Positions 33,597 through 41,455 of a stretch of DNA of 64,000 nt are shown piece by piece. This DNA is from Nostoc sp. JL33 (lineage in GTDB: Bacteria > Cyanobacteriota > Cyanobacteriia > Cyanobacteriales > Nostocaceae), in NCBI RefSeq assembly GCF_017114985.1, contig NZ_JABXKP010000092.1, positions 1 through 64,000 of the forward strand. The letters run 5' to 3'. Each line of letters starts with the position of its first letter. Within the stretch, counting starts at the first letter, position 1. The position numbers and the translations under genes were made by a program. The notes beneath the pieces are model-generated. The model ran no database searches, had not been told where the DNA came from, and saw nothing but the letters and a program-made list of their open reading frames with translations.

Positions 33597-34310
33597 TTAA
33601 CCAGCTTCGCTCAGTTTCAAATCTCGTAGGGCGGTGACATCAATTTTAATCGATGGCCCCATTGTGGCTGACACATAAAATGTGCGCCAATAACGACCTT
33701 TAGCTCCTGAAGGACGGTTACGATCAATCGTCTCCTGCAATGCCTTCAGGTTGACTAACAAATCTTCAGGCGAGAATGTTGTCTTACCAAACATAACATG
33801 GACAATACCAGTTCGATCAGCTCGGAATTCTAATTTACCAGCTTTGAATTCTGCGATCGCACCTGCTAAATCAAATGTTACGGTTCCACCTTTGGGCGAT
33901 GGCATCAAACCACGCGGCCCAAGCAACTTACCCAGCCTTGCCACCTGTGGCATCACATCGGGTGTGGCGATCAGCTTGTCAAAATCCATCCTACCTTTCT
34001 GGATTTCGTCAATCAGTTCTTCTGAACCTACTATATCAGCACCAGCGTTGCTTGCTTCGTTTACCTTTTCGCCTCTGGCTATCACCGCCACCCGAACGAT
34101 TTGTCCTGTACCTTTGGGCAGTGCTACCGTTGTCCGCAACTGTTGGTCTGTATACTTGGGGTCAATTCCCAGGCGGACATGCGCTTCCGCAGCTTCGGTA
34201 AATTTAGCTGTTGCTGTCTCTTTGAGAAGGGTTAAAGCCTCTAGGGGTAGATAGTCCTTATCTTCTACTTTTGCTTGCAGCGTCTGCAAACGACGCGATA
34301 TTTTTGGCAT
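33597..34310 (-). CDS. rplA: Ribosomal protein L1
   Basis: The 237-residue protein forms the mobile L1 stalk near the E site and represses its own operon in bacteria. The sequence is full length, with [35 protein letters not shown] (the L1 signature) and [14 protein letters not shown]. It lies between rplK and rplJ, all on the minus strand, in the standard bacterial order. A heptamer-type repeat (GGAGTGA/GGAGTTA) lies just downstream at 33538-33590. Confidence 0.98.
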   Translation of the reverse strand: MPKISRRLQTLQAKVEDKDYLPLEALTLLKETATAKFTEAAEAHVRLGIDPKYTDQQLRTTVALPKGTGQIVRVAVIARGEKVNEASNAGADIVGSEELIDEIQKGRMDFDKLIATPDVMPQVARLGKLLGPRGLMPSPKGGTVTFDLAGAIAEFKAGKLEFRADRTGIVHVMFGKTTFSPEDLLVNLKALQETIDRNRPSGAKGRYWRTFYVSATMGPSIKIDVTALRDLKLSEAG

Positions 34311-34423
34311 TTTGTTCTCCTGGGGTAATTCCGAAGCTTCGCCTCTCCCCCGATAAATTTTACTTATTTGTCCCTTGTCATTTGTCCTTTGTCATTTGCT
34401 AGTTTTTTGCTAATGACCAATGA

Positions 34424-34849
34424 CTAATCCGTGACTGTTATACCCATATTCTTAGCCGTTCCTCCCACAATCTTCATTGCTGCGTCTATGTCGTTAGCAT
34501 TGAGATCGGGGAGTTTCGTTTGGGCTATTTCTTGCAATTGTGCTTTGGTAATTGACCCAACCTTCTTTTTGTTGGGTTCATTCGAGCCTTTTTCAACTTT
34601 CGCCGCCTTGCGAATCAGCACTGATGCTGGTGGCGTCTTGAGTACAAATGTGAAACTCCGGTCTTCAAAAACCGAAATTTCTACAGGTATCACCATTCCA
34701 GCTTGATCTGCTGTCTTGGCGTTGTACTCTTTGCAGAACATCATGATGTTGACGCCGTGTTGACCCAATGCGGGCCCCACTGGCGGTGCTGGGTTGGCTT
34801 TTCCAGCATTCAGGGCCAATTTAATGACCGCTACTATTTTCTTCGCCAT
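34424..34849 (-). CDS. rplK: Ribosomal protein L11
   Basis: The 141-residue protein binds the 23S GTPase-associated region with L10 and L7/L12. It has the typical N-terminus [20 protein letters not shown] followed by [20 protein letters not shown], and a C-terminal RNA-binding domain ending [11 protein letters not shown]. It begins 6 bp after the nusG stop, so nusG and rplK are certainly cotranscribed. Confidence 0.98.
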   Translation of the reverse strand: MAKKIVAVIKLALNAGKANPAPPVGPALGQHGVNIMMFCKEYNAKTADQAGMVIPVEISVFEDRSFTFVLKTPPASVLIRKAAKVEKGSNEPNKKKVGSITKAQLQEIAQTKLPDLNANDIDAAMKIVGGTAKNMGITVTD

Positions 34850-34855
34850 TTGTAT

Positions 34856-35497
34856 TTAGCTCTGTTTCTCTACCTGATTAAATTCCAATTCTACTGGTGT
34901 ATCCCTGCCGAAAATCGAGAGCAAGGCTTTAAGTTTACTCCGCTCTGGAGAGACTTCAATCACCTCGCCTTCAAAATCTTTAAATGGCCCAGAAAGCACC
35001 ATTATCTTATCACCAGTAGCCATGTCAATTTTCAGAACCGGCTCTTGTTCGCTGGTTTGTTTGAATATGCGCTCAACTTCTGAAGAACTCAGTGGTATGG
35101 GGTTCACATGACCGCGCCCCTTACTACTACCACGTTTTTGTTCTGCACCCACAAAATTAATTACATGGGAGGTGTTTCGTACCACCTGCCAGGTATCATC
35201 ATCCATCATCATCCGCACCAGCACATAGCCAGGGAAAACTTTTTCTTCTGTATGCTGGCGACTGCCATCTTTGCGGATTTTCACCGCCGGCGTCTGCGGA
35301 ATTTCTACCTGAACAATTTTGTCAGCTACATCAAAAGTTTGAATGCGTTGCTCTAAGTTAGTCTTTACACGCTTTTCACAGCCTGAGGCTACTTGCACTG
35401 CATACCAGCGTGCTTCTTTTGACGCTGCTTCTGCCGTTTCTGCTGTTTCTTCCGACGGCAACGTTGAGTTGCGAGGTTCATCTGTTGCAAAAGTCAT
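34856..35497 (-). CDS. nusG: Transcription antitermination factor NusG
   Basis: The frame extends to 35620, but the ATG at 35495-35497 (residue 42 of that frame) overlaps the secE stop (TGATG) and gives 213 residues starting MTFATDEPRNSTLPSEE. After an acidic leader comes the NGN domain (RWYAVQVASGCEKRVKTNLE, FPGYVLVRMMMDDDTWQVVR, then NTSHVINFVG) and a C-terminal KOW domain (GDKIMVLSGPFKDFEGEVIE). NusG binds RNA polymerase and couples it to ribosomes or Rho-like factors. The upstream 41 codons translate secE DNA in another frame. Confidence 0.96.
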   Translation of the reverse strand: MTFATDEPRNSTLPSEETAETAEAASKEARWYAVQVASGCEKRVKTNLEQRIQTFDVADKIVQVEIPQTPAVKIRKDGSRQHTEEKVFPGYVLVRMMMDDDTWQVVRNTSHVINFVGAEQKRGSSKGRGHVNPIPLSSSEVERIFKQTSEQEPVLKIDMATGDKIMVLSGPFKDFEGEVIEVSPERSKLKALLSIFGRDTPVELEFNQVEKQS

Positions 35498-35718
35498 CAG
35501 AACACCTGTTTTGCTGCCCAACCAAACAATCCATCGACCAAGTATATCAAAGATGCGGAGAGTGCCACCATTAACAACACAGCGGCGGATTCGCTCACTA
35601 TCTGTTTCCGACTGGGCCAAACTACTTTTTCAAGTTCTTCTCTGATTCCCTGTATGAAGTTGCCAATGCTAAAACCATTTGTGGCTTCTGGCAATTCTGC
35701 TTCACTTTTTTTGGCCAC
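35497..35718 (-). CDS. secE: Preprotein translocase subunit SecE
   Basis: The 73-residue single-span SecE carries the conserved amphipathic segment IQGIREELEKVVWPSRKQIV followed by one transmembrane helix (AAVLLMVALSASLIYLVDGL). It stabilises SecY in the plasma and thylakoid membranes. It overlaps nusG by one base, in the usual secE-nusG order. Confidence 0.97.
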   Translation of the reverse strand: MAKKSEAELPEATNGFSIGNFIQGIREELEKVVWPSRKQIVSESAAVLLMVALSASLIYLVDGLFGWAAKQVF

Positions 35719-36039
35719 GACCCTTTATCCCCCGTTTGTTACTCAATTTTGGATTTTGGATTTTGGATTTACCCCATGCCTAAAGGCAAAGGCGTTTAAT
35801 TTTATAGATTTTGGTTTGTCGATTTTAAATTTCTTCTCAATCGAAAACCTTAAATCGGCAGATTTGTCTTTTTAATCCAAAATCTCAAATTCGATGATCC
35901 AGGTTTGCAGTTTCGACTCTATTCCACTTAACTGAAAGTAAAACAACTGCAAATACAATAAGTTTACCCGAAATTATTAACGCTAACTGCTATATTAGCA
36001 GCTGCGTAATTATTTCGGGCTTTGTTTTTTGCTCTTGAG
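35719..36039 (-). other. Gap between tRNA-Trp and secE with a large hairpin
   Basis: It holds a heptamer repeat (GGATTTT, about 35751-35772) and a long imperfect hairpin at 35967-36019 (outer arms CCCGAAAT/ATTTCGGG, inner CTGCTA/TAGCAG). The hairpin is in the leader of the secE transcript and may be processed or attenuate. No gene is seen. Confidence 0.6.
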
Positions 36040-36112
36040 CGCGCCCTGGAGGACTTGAACCCCCGACATCAGGTTTTGGAGACCTGCGTTCTACCAACTG
36101 AACTAAGAGCGC
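36040..36112 (-). tRNA. tRNA-Trp (anticodon CCA)
   Basis: The minus-strand cloverleaf has acceptor GCGCTCT/AGGGCGC, anticodon arm CAGGT/ACCTG with loop CTCCAAA (anticodon CCA) and T loop TTCAAGT. The discriminator is G73 as expected for Trp. It lies between rplS and secE, the position it commonly holds in cyanobacteria. Confidence 0.95.
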
Positions 36113-36264
36113 ACAAGCTGTTTTTGATTCACTCATTGCGCTGAACTAAATTTCAGTTTAACGCAATATGCGATTTCTATCATACCTCAATTTTCTCTGG
36201 AGAACAAGTCAGCGGCAGATGCCGCTTGAGGCTTGAGATTTCTCCCATAGTTATGAAGGACGAA

Positions 36265-36627
36265 TCACAAAGGGCGGTCAAACCGTTGCTTGATCCGGGT
36301 TGCCTTACCTACGCGATCGCGGAGATAATACAGTTTAGCACGGCGTACTTTACCGCGACGTAATACCTTGATGCTGTCAATTCGGGGAGAATGCAACAGA
36401 AATACCCGCTCGACGCCCACACCTTGAAAAACTTTACGGACTGTAATAGTTTCGTTGATGCCGCCATTCCGCATGGCAATTACTACTCCCTCGTAGGGTT
36501 GTACGCGGTATTTTTCGCCTTCCTTGATTTTCACTCCCACTTTTACGGTGTCGCCCACATAAATGTCGGGCAGATTCGATTTTATCTGTTCCGCTTCAAT
36601 CGAGCGGATAATCTCTTGAGCGTTCAT
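36265..36627 (-). CDS. rplS: Ribosomal protein L19
   Basis: The 120-residue protein sits at the 30S-50S interface. It has the L19 core [40 protein letters not shown], and [20 protein letters not shown] then [20 protein letters not shown]. It is upstream of tRNA-Trp and the secE-nusG block on the same strand and may lead that transcription unit. Confidence 0.98.
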   Translation of the reverse strand: MNAQEIIRSIEAEQIKSNLPDIYVGDTVKVGVKIKEGEKYRVQPYEGVVIAMRNGGINETITVRKVFQGVGVERVFLLHSPRIDSIKVLRRGKVRRAKLYYLRDRVGKATRIKQRFDRPL

Positions 36628-36781
36628 AGTCTTTCTGTCTGCTTAAAAAAAAACTCACAATCATCAATCATAAATCGATAATCCTATTTCAGTCTACTTG
36701 TTAGGATTGATAATTTTACTGATACAACAGCCTAGATATCAAAGCTATATTGCAGAATGCTGTACCACAAGGGTGAAATTT

Positions 36782-37723
36782 ATGAAATTTAGCGTCGTCA
36801 TCAGTACTTATAATCGCTTGAATTTGCTACAAAGAGCAATTGACTCGGCTCGTAACCAAACAATCGAGTGCGAGGTGGTTGTTGCTGACGACTGTTCATC
36901 TGATGACACCGAAACCTATGTTAAAAGCTTAGGGGACAAGGTTGTTTACCATCGTAACGAAGTGAACCTTGGTCATGCAGCAACGGTAAATGCTGGAGTT
37001 GCCAAAGCTAGCGGCGACTGGATTAAGTTTTTAGATGACGACGACTATTTAGCTGCTAATTGCATAGAAGAGATGGCAAAGGCGATCGCACTTCGTCCCG
37101 ATGCTGTAATCTGCTCTTGTGTGGCGGCTCAGGTGGATGGCAATGAAATTGAACTCTCTCGCACCCCCCAAGTTGGCCCCGGATTAGCTTTTTATATCCC
37201 ACAAGCCGATATTCACTACGGTATGCTTTTAGAGCTTGTACCTTTTGGCACGCCTGTACAAGTAGCTTGCCGACGTGATGCTTTCCTACAAACTGGTGGT
37301 TGGGACTCCACACTCGATGCTAACTGTGATGACATCGATTCCTGGATTCGGATTGCCCAGTTTGGCGATGCTATTTTCCTTAATCAGTGTCTTGCTTACC
37401 GTACTGTTTGGCCTGGTGCGTATAATCAAAAGTTTTCTTTGTCTCGGCGCTTGGCGACAAATATTTTGATGAAGGAGAAAATTTACGCCTTGGTAAATGA
37501 CCAACATCGCTCAAATATTCCCGTGTTTCAGGATATAAAAAATTACCTGAAACTCCATTGGATTTTAGTTGCACTGAAGCAAAAAAATATCAAGAGTTTT
37601 CTTTCAATGATAGATGCGTCTATAGTTTCTCCTCAGTCTTGGAAGTTTTTGCTAACTGCTGCTTCATCACGTCGTCAGGGAAACAATTCTCTGGTTCGTA
37701 AACTTGTGTTGATTGAGCCGTAA
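36782..37723 (+). CDS. Family 2 glycosyltransferase
   Basis: The frame opens at 36698, but the ATG at 36782 gives MKFSVVISTYNRLNLLQRAI, the standard GT2 N-terminus (313 residues). The nucleotide-sugar site has VVADDCSSDDTETY and the DXD-like DWIKFLDDDDYL. Then comes GGWDSTLDANCDDIDSWIRI, with the region of the catalytic base. The C-terminal ~90 residues are helical. It likely adds a sugar to a polysaccharide or glycan; donor and acceptor are unknown. A second glycosyltransferase follows 540 bp downstream on the same strand. Confidence 0.9.
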   Translation: MKFSVVISTYNRLNLLQRAIDSARNQTIECEVVVADDCSSDDTETYVKSLGDKVVYHRNEVNLGHAATVNAGVAKASGDWIKFLDDDDYLAANCIEEMAKAIALRPDAVICSCVAAQVDGNEIELSRTPQVGPGLAFYIPQADIHYGMLLELVPFGTPVQVACRRDAFLQTGGWDSTLDANCDDIDSWIRIAQFGDAIFLNQCLAYRTVWPGAYNQKFSLSRRLATNILMKEKIYALVNDQHRSNIPVFQDIKNYLKLHWILVALKQKNIKSFLSMIDASIVSPQSWKFLLTAASSRRQGNNSLVRKLVLIEP

Positions 37724-38264
37724 TTTTTTAACAAAACAGAATTCAGGAGTCACACAATGAGAGGATTTTAGATTTTAGATTTTAGATTTTAGATTTACCC
37801 CAGCAATCAAGTCACTTGCTCTATCATTTAATTTTAGATTCTGGATTAAAGAATTTAGGACTTACGCATGAGTTACGGAATAACGTAGACGCGGAGCGGC
37901 TTGCCGCAGGCTACCGCAGAGGCGCAGAGAAGCCAGTGCGTTGCGGGGGTTCCCCCCGTTGTAGCAACTGGCGCGACACGGAGAAATCAGAGTTTGAGAG
38001 ATATTTTGCGTAAGTCCTATCTCTGTTTTAGCAATCGCTGTGTTGAATGGAGTTTTCAGAATTTTGGAGTTTTACCCCGATTTCTTGAGCGGTTACTGAA
38101 TAAATCTTTAAGCTAAGTAACTGGTTAGAAGTGCTCTTAGTCAGTAGCAAATTGTGAATTTTATGCACTACTGACTACTTTTGAGTTGTCGCTGAAGACC
38201 TCAATAATTATGTTGATTGATACTCAGTTACTTATCTTAATTTTTTATACATCTCTCAAAGATT
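37724..38264. repeat. Repeat-rich intergenic region between glycosyltransferases
   Basis: TTTTAGA/TTTAGAT heptamers occur in tandem at about 37766-37795. A palindromic-repeat mosaic lies at about 37875-37985 (GACGCGGAGCGGCTTGCCGC, GGGGGTTCCCCCC). Open frames here translate repeats. No gene is called. Confidence 0.7.
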
Positions 38265-39323
38265 ATGCGAATCATACATATTTTGAACCACGTTCAAGAA
38301 ATAGGTAACGGTATTGTGAATGTGGCTGTGGATCTGGCTTGTTTCCAGGCAAAATCTGGTCATCAGGTAGCGGTTATTTCTGCTGGTGGTGAATACGAGA
38401 AATTACTAAATAAATGTGGTGTCCTACACTACCAACTAGACCAAACTAGGAAACCAATAAGTATTATTAAAGCTGCTGTGCGTTATCGAGCGATCGCAGC
38501 TGAATTTCACCCTAATATTGTTCATGCCCATATGATGACCGGAGTCATACTAGCACGCATTTTTAAAGGGAATAAGTATGCTTTAGTTTCCACAGTCCAC
38601 AACGAATTTCAGCGTTCCAGCTTGCTGATGGGTTTAGCTGACAGGGTAATTGCCGTCAGCAAAGCTGTGCGAGATTCTATGGCAAGGCGCGGTATTTCAG
38701 AAAACAAGTTGCGGGTAGTATGCAATGGAACTTTAGGCAGCCCCCGCACGCGACAAATACAAGATTATCAACCTTTACCATTACAGCGTCCAGCGATCGC
38801 TACCGTAGCCGGGATGTATCAACGCAAGGGAATCGCTGAGTTAATCGCTGCCTTTGAAAAAATTGCTTCAGATTTTCCGCAAGCGCATCTTTATTTGGTA
38901 GGAAATGGCCCTGATAAACAGCTATTTGAGGCACAGGCACAAGCAACTTCTGTAAAAGAACGCATTCATTTTGAAGGTTTCCAGCCGGAACCTCAGCGCT
39001 ATCTGATATCTTGTGACATATTTGTGCTGGCTTCCCACCGCGATCCTTGCCCTCTCGTACTTTCGGAAGCTAGGGAAGCTGGAAGTGCGATCGTTGGCAC
39101 TCAGGTAGATGGCATTCCTGAAGCTTTGGACAATGGGCAAGCAGGTCTTTTAGTGCCAGCAAAAGATAGTAATGCTTTAGCTGGGGTTTTAGTACAATTA
39201 CTGAGTAATGCCGATATGCTGCACGAGTGGAAAAAGCGGGCAAATCAAAACCTAGAGTGGCTAAGTGTTGCCCGCGTTCATCATGAAACACTGGTAGTGT
39301 ATCGTGAATTAATTACACAGTGA
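38265..39323 (+). CDS. Family 4 glycosyltransferase
   Basis: The 352-residue GT-B enzyme begins MRIIHILNHVQEIGNGIVNV. The acceptor domain includes HPNIVHAHMMTGVILARIFK and DRVIAVSKAVRDSMARRGIS. The donor domain has VAGMYQRKGIAELIAAFEKI, LVGNGPDKQLFEAQ and the E-x7-E-type stretch VLSEAREAGSAIVGTQVDGI. It likely builds exopolysaccharide or a glycolipid together with the GT2 protein upstream. Confidence 0.91.
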   Translation: MRIIHILNHVQEIGNGIVNVAVDLACFQAKSGHQVAVISAGGEYEKLLNKCGVLHYQLDQTRKPISIIKAAVRYRAIAAEFHPNIVHAHMMTGVILARIFKGNKYALVSTVHNEFQRSSLLMGLADRVIAVSKAVRDSMARRGISENKLRVVCNGTLGSPRTRQIQDYQPLPLQRPAIATVAGMYQRKGIAELIAAFEKIASDFPQAHLYLVGNGPDKQLFEAQAQATSVKERIHFEGFQPEPQRYLISCDIFVLASHRDPCPLVLSEAREAGSAIVGTQVDGIPEALDNGQAGLLVPAKDSNALAGVLVQLLSNADMLHEWKKRANQNLEWLSVARVHHETLVVYRELITQ

Positions 39324-39328
39324 GAGCA

Positions 39329-39988
39329 TTAACACTGTAGCGATCGCTTTAATTTTAAAGCTACACCTAAAGTGCCAAAGATTAGTACACCCAAAACATT
39401 AGTTGATTCAGGAACAGCAGTGTAATAACCACCCACTCTGATCGGCCCATCTTTATCCTCTTGGTCTGCTGGCACTGGTGGAATGATTCCAGCACCTGGC
39501 GCTAGATTGGGCAGGGTAGCGAATGGATTGTAAAACAGGGTTCCGTTTGGGATTACGCCACCACTAAAAGTGATGATGTTATCTTTTACGGTAACGTCTG
39601 TAAAAATATTCTTTAGATCAGGGTTAGCAGAGTAACCAATCTTGCCATCTCCATTAACATCTCCCCACTGCACCGGCTCATTATCAAATGGTGGAGTAGA
39701 ATTCGGATTACTATAGGACAGCGTTTTTAAATCAAAGACCAAGCTTTTTATATCGTACCCGGTGGCATTGAGAAAGTTATTAGCTACATCTGGAACACCA
39801 TATTCTATTACTTCCCCTGGTTGATAGTCTGTAAGGGTTCTTGGTTTTTTGGCGGCGAGGACTTCTTCATTTTGAGTTGTCACGGTGGGTTCTACCAAGA
39901 TAACGGCTCTTGCTGGTGTCCAAGACAAAAAACTAATTCCTGCTGCTCCTAGTACAGATAAGGCTATTTTGGTTGCGATTGTAGTCAT
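39329..39988 (-). CDS. PEP-CTERM domain exported protein
   Basis: The 219-residue protein has an N-terminal signal peptide (ATKIALSVLGAAGISFLSWT, then PARA). The C-terminal sorting signal is VPESTNVLGVLIFGTLGVAL followed by KLKRS: a PEP-like motif, a hydrophobic helix and a basic end, as recognised by exosortases. The mature part contains a Ca-binding-like DVNGDGKIGYS loop. The product is probably exported and anchored or released by exosortase. It lies tail to tail, 5 bp apart, with the glycosyltransferase at 38265; PEP-CTERM proteins are often linked to exopolysaccharide loci. Confidence 0.85.
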   Translation of the reverse strand: MTTIATKIALSVLGAAGISFLSWTPARAVILVEPTVTTQNEEVLAAKKPRTLTDYQPGEVIEYGVPDVANNFLNATGYDIKSLVFDLKTLSYSNPNSTPPFDNEPVQWGDVNGDGKIGYSANPDLKNIFTDVTVKDNIITFSGGVIPNGTLFYNPFATLPNLAPGAGIIPPVPADQEDKDGPIRVGGYYTAVPESTNVLGVLIFGTLGVALKLKRSLQC

Positions 39989-40396
39989 ATTTGTGTCCTC
40001 TTGATATTGATTGAGAGAATACTATACCGCGTGGGTTAAATCAAATAGCAAGAACTCACTTTTAAACTGCTATTTACCTGCTAGATAAATAGTGTCTAAT
40101 CTGTGCCTGCTCACGGAGTTTATATCTACTCATAGGTTGATTTATAAAGCAATTATTGTAATGCTTCATCACGATAACTAGTAATTTCACGCAATCTTTA
40201 TAAAAAAGCTAAATTAGAGCTTATGCGTTGACAGATTGGGCAATATATGAATTGAAAAAATTTAATTTAGGGATTTCCAAGAAATAAACGTAGACGCGGA
40301 GTCACAGAGAACACAGAGGAATGAGGAAGAGAGAGTTTTTTAATCAGTTTTTTGGATATTTTTTTTATCGTAAAATAAAGCGAATTTAAAAGCGAA
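39989..40396. other. Divergent intergenic region
   Basis: Divergent promoter space for the PEP-CTERM gene and the exported protein at 40397. A truncated palindromic repeat (CGTAGACGCGGAGTCACAGA, near 40289) is present. No gene is seen. Confidence 0.5.
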
Positions 40397-41059
40397 ATGG
40401 GGAAACTGTTGAAAAAGAGAATTTATTTTACAATTATTGCAGCGATCGCGGTTTTTGGTGCTGGTGTAGTTACTGCAAACAATACAACCAATTCTTTAGC
40501 GCAAAGTACCGAAAAAGTATCTGTAAATACTGAAATTGTTGAGGGTTTGACAGTTACAAGAACAGAAGGGAGTATTATTGTACCAAAAGATGTAGAGGAT
40601 TTAATTGCAAAATCAGATATTATCGCTATTGGAAAAGCAACACAATCGATCACGGAAAGTACACCTTTAATTCAACGTGATTTGGAGGGTTACGTTACTC
40701 AAGCGATCTCCCAAACTAAATTTAAAGTACAACGTGTGCTCAAAGGTGCGTCATATTCTGACACGTTATTGATCGGACAACAAGCAGCTATAGTTGCAGA
40801 CAGAATCACCGATAAAAGTTTCCTTCAGGTATTGGAGGATTACCAACCGCTAGTCAAGAATGCAAAATACATTCTTTTCCTTAAGAAAGGTTTGAATGGT
40901 AGTCCATTGTATTTTCCTGTAGGAGTTTATTACGGAAAATTCAATGTTGATGGCACAGACCAAGCTGAAAATAAAATAGAAGATTTAGATTTCAAGTTGA
41001 TCCGAAAGGACGTGATTGAGAGATTTAAGAAGATTATAGACGAGACATTAGCTAGTTAA
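40397..41059 (+). CDS. Exported protein of unknown function
   Basis: The 220-residue protein has a basic N-terminus and a signal peptide (IYFTIIAAIAVFGAGVVTAN). The mature part reads DLIAKSDIIAIGKATQSITE, FKVQRVLKGASYSDTLLIGQ and PLVKNAKYILFLKKGLNGSP. This resembles a group of secreted beta-barrel-like bacterial proteins whose members begin with a search for VxxGxV and end in a YILFL segment; I cannot name the family. AAAGCGAAATGG is around the start; no strong ribosome site. Confidence 0.7.
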   Translation: MGKLLKKRIYFTIIAAIAVFGAGVVTANNTTNSLAQSTEKVSVNTEIVEGLTVTRTEGSIIVPKDVEDLIAKSDIIAIGKATQSITESTPLIQRDLEGYVTQAISQTKFKVQRVLKGASYSDTLLIGQQAAIVADRITDKSFLQVLEDYQPLVKNAKYILFLKKGLNGSPLYFPVGVYYGKFNVDGTDQAENKIEDLDFKLIRKDVIERFKKIIDETLAS

Positions 41060-41077
41060 CGATGCAATGCCGCTTTA

Positions 41078-41212
41078 CTTTAGGGACTTCCAACAAATAA
41101 ATTACCCAATATTGTGGGGTGGGCCGAAAAGCCCGCCCGTATAGAAAGGCGGGCTTTTCGGCCCACCCCACAAGAAGTAGTTGAGTATTTTTTTATTTGG
41201 AAGTCCCTTAAA
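41078..41212. mobile_element. MITE-like element with a 25-bp perfect internal hairpin
   Basis: The outer inverted repeat is AGGGACTTCCAA at about 41082-41093 against its complement TTGGAAGTCCCT at about 41198-41209. Inside, 41113-41137 pairs perfectly with 41148-41172 (25 bp, starting TGTGGGGTGGGCCGAAAAGC) around a 10-nt loop. It has no coding capacity. It lies between convergent genes and might also end both transcripts. Confidence 0.8.
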
Positions 41213-41281
41213 GCAAATAAATGGCTTGGCATTGTTTAATAACTATTTTAAATAAGGTGTTCCTCCATTTACCCGAATACG

Positions 41282-41427
41282 GTGTACACACAGTTTATCG
41301 AATAGCCCAAAGAAACCTCACCCTGGTTCTGCTACGCAAAACCTGTCCCTCTCCTTACTAAGGAGAGGGATGTCTGTCAGGACAGGGTGAGGTTTTTGTT
41401 TTGGGTAATTCGATAAACTGTGTACAC
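41282..41427. mobile_element. Second MITE-like element with nested inverted repeats
   Basis: The outer ends GTGTACACACAGTTTATCGA and TCGATAAACTGTGTACAC (last part shown without its extra AC) are inverted copies. The repeat continues through AACCTCACCCTG/CAGGGTGAGGTT. A central near-perfect palindrome, TCCCTCTCCTTA/TAAGGAGAGGGA, lies at about 41345-41369. No coding capacity. It is the second such element in a 400-bp gap. Confidence 0.8.
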
Positions 41428-41455
41428 TGTTTTTGCGTTAATCCTGATCAAGGAT

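Noticed and set aside
35498-35620. Longer nusG start giving 254 residues
   Set aside because: The extra codons lie in secE in another frame; the ATG at 35497 overlaps the secE stop and gives the normal length.
37816-38116. Two overlapping plus-strand frames between the glycosyltransferases
   Set aside because: They run through palindromic repeat DNA and have no ribosome sites.
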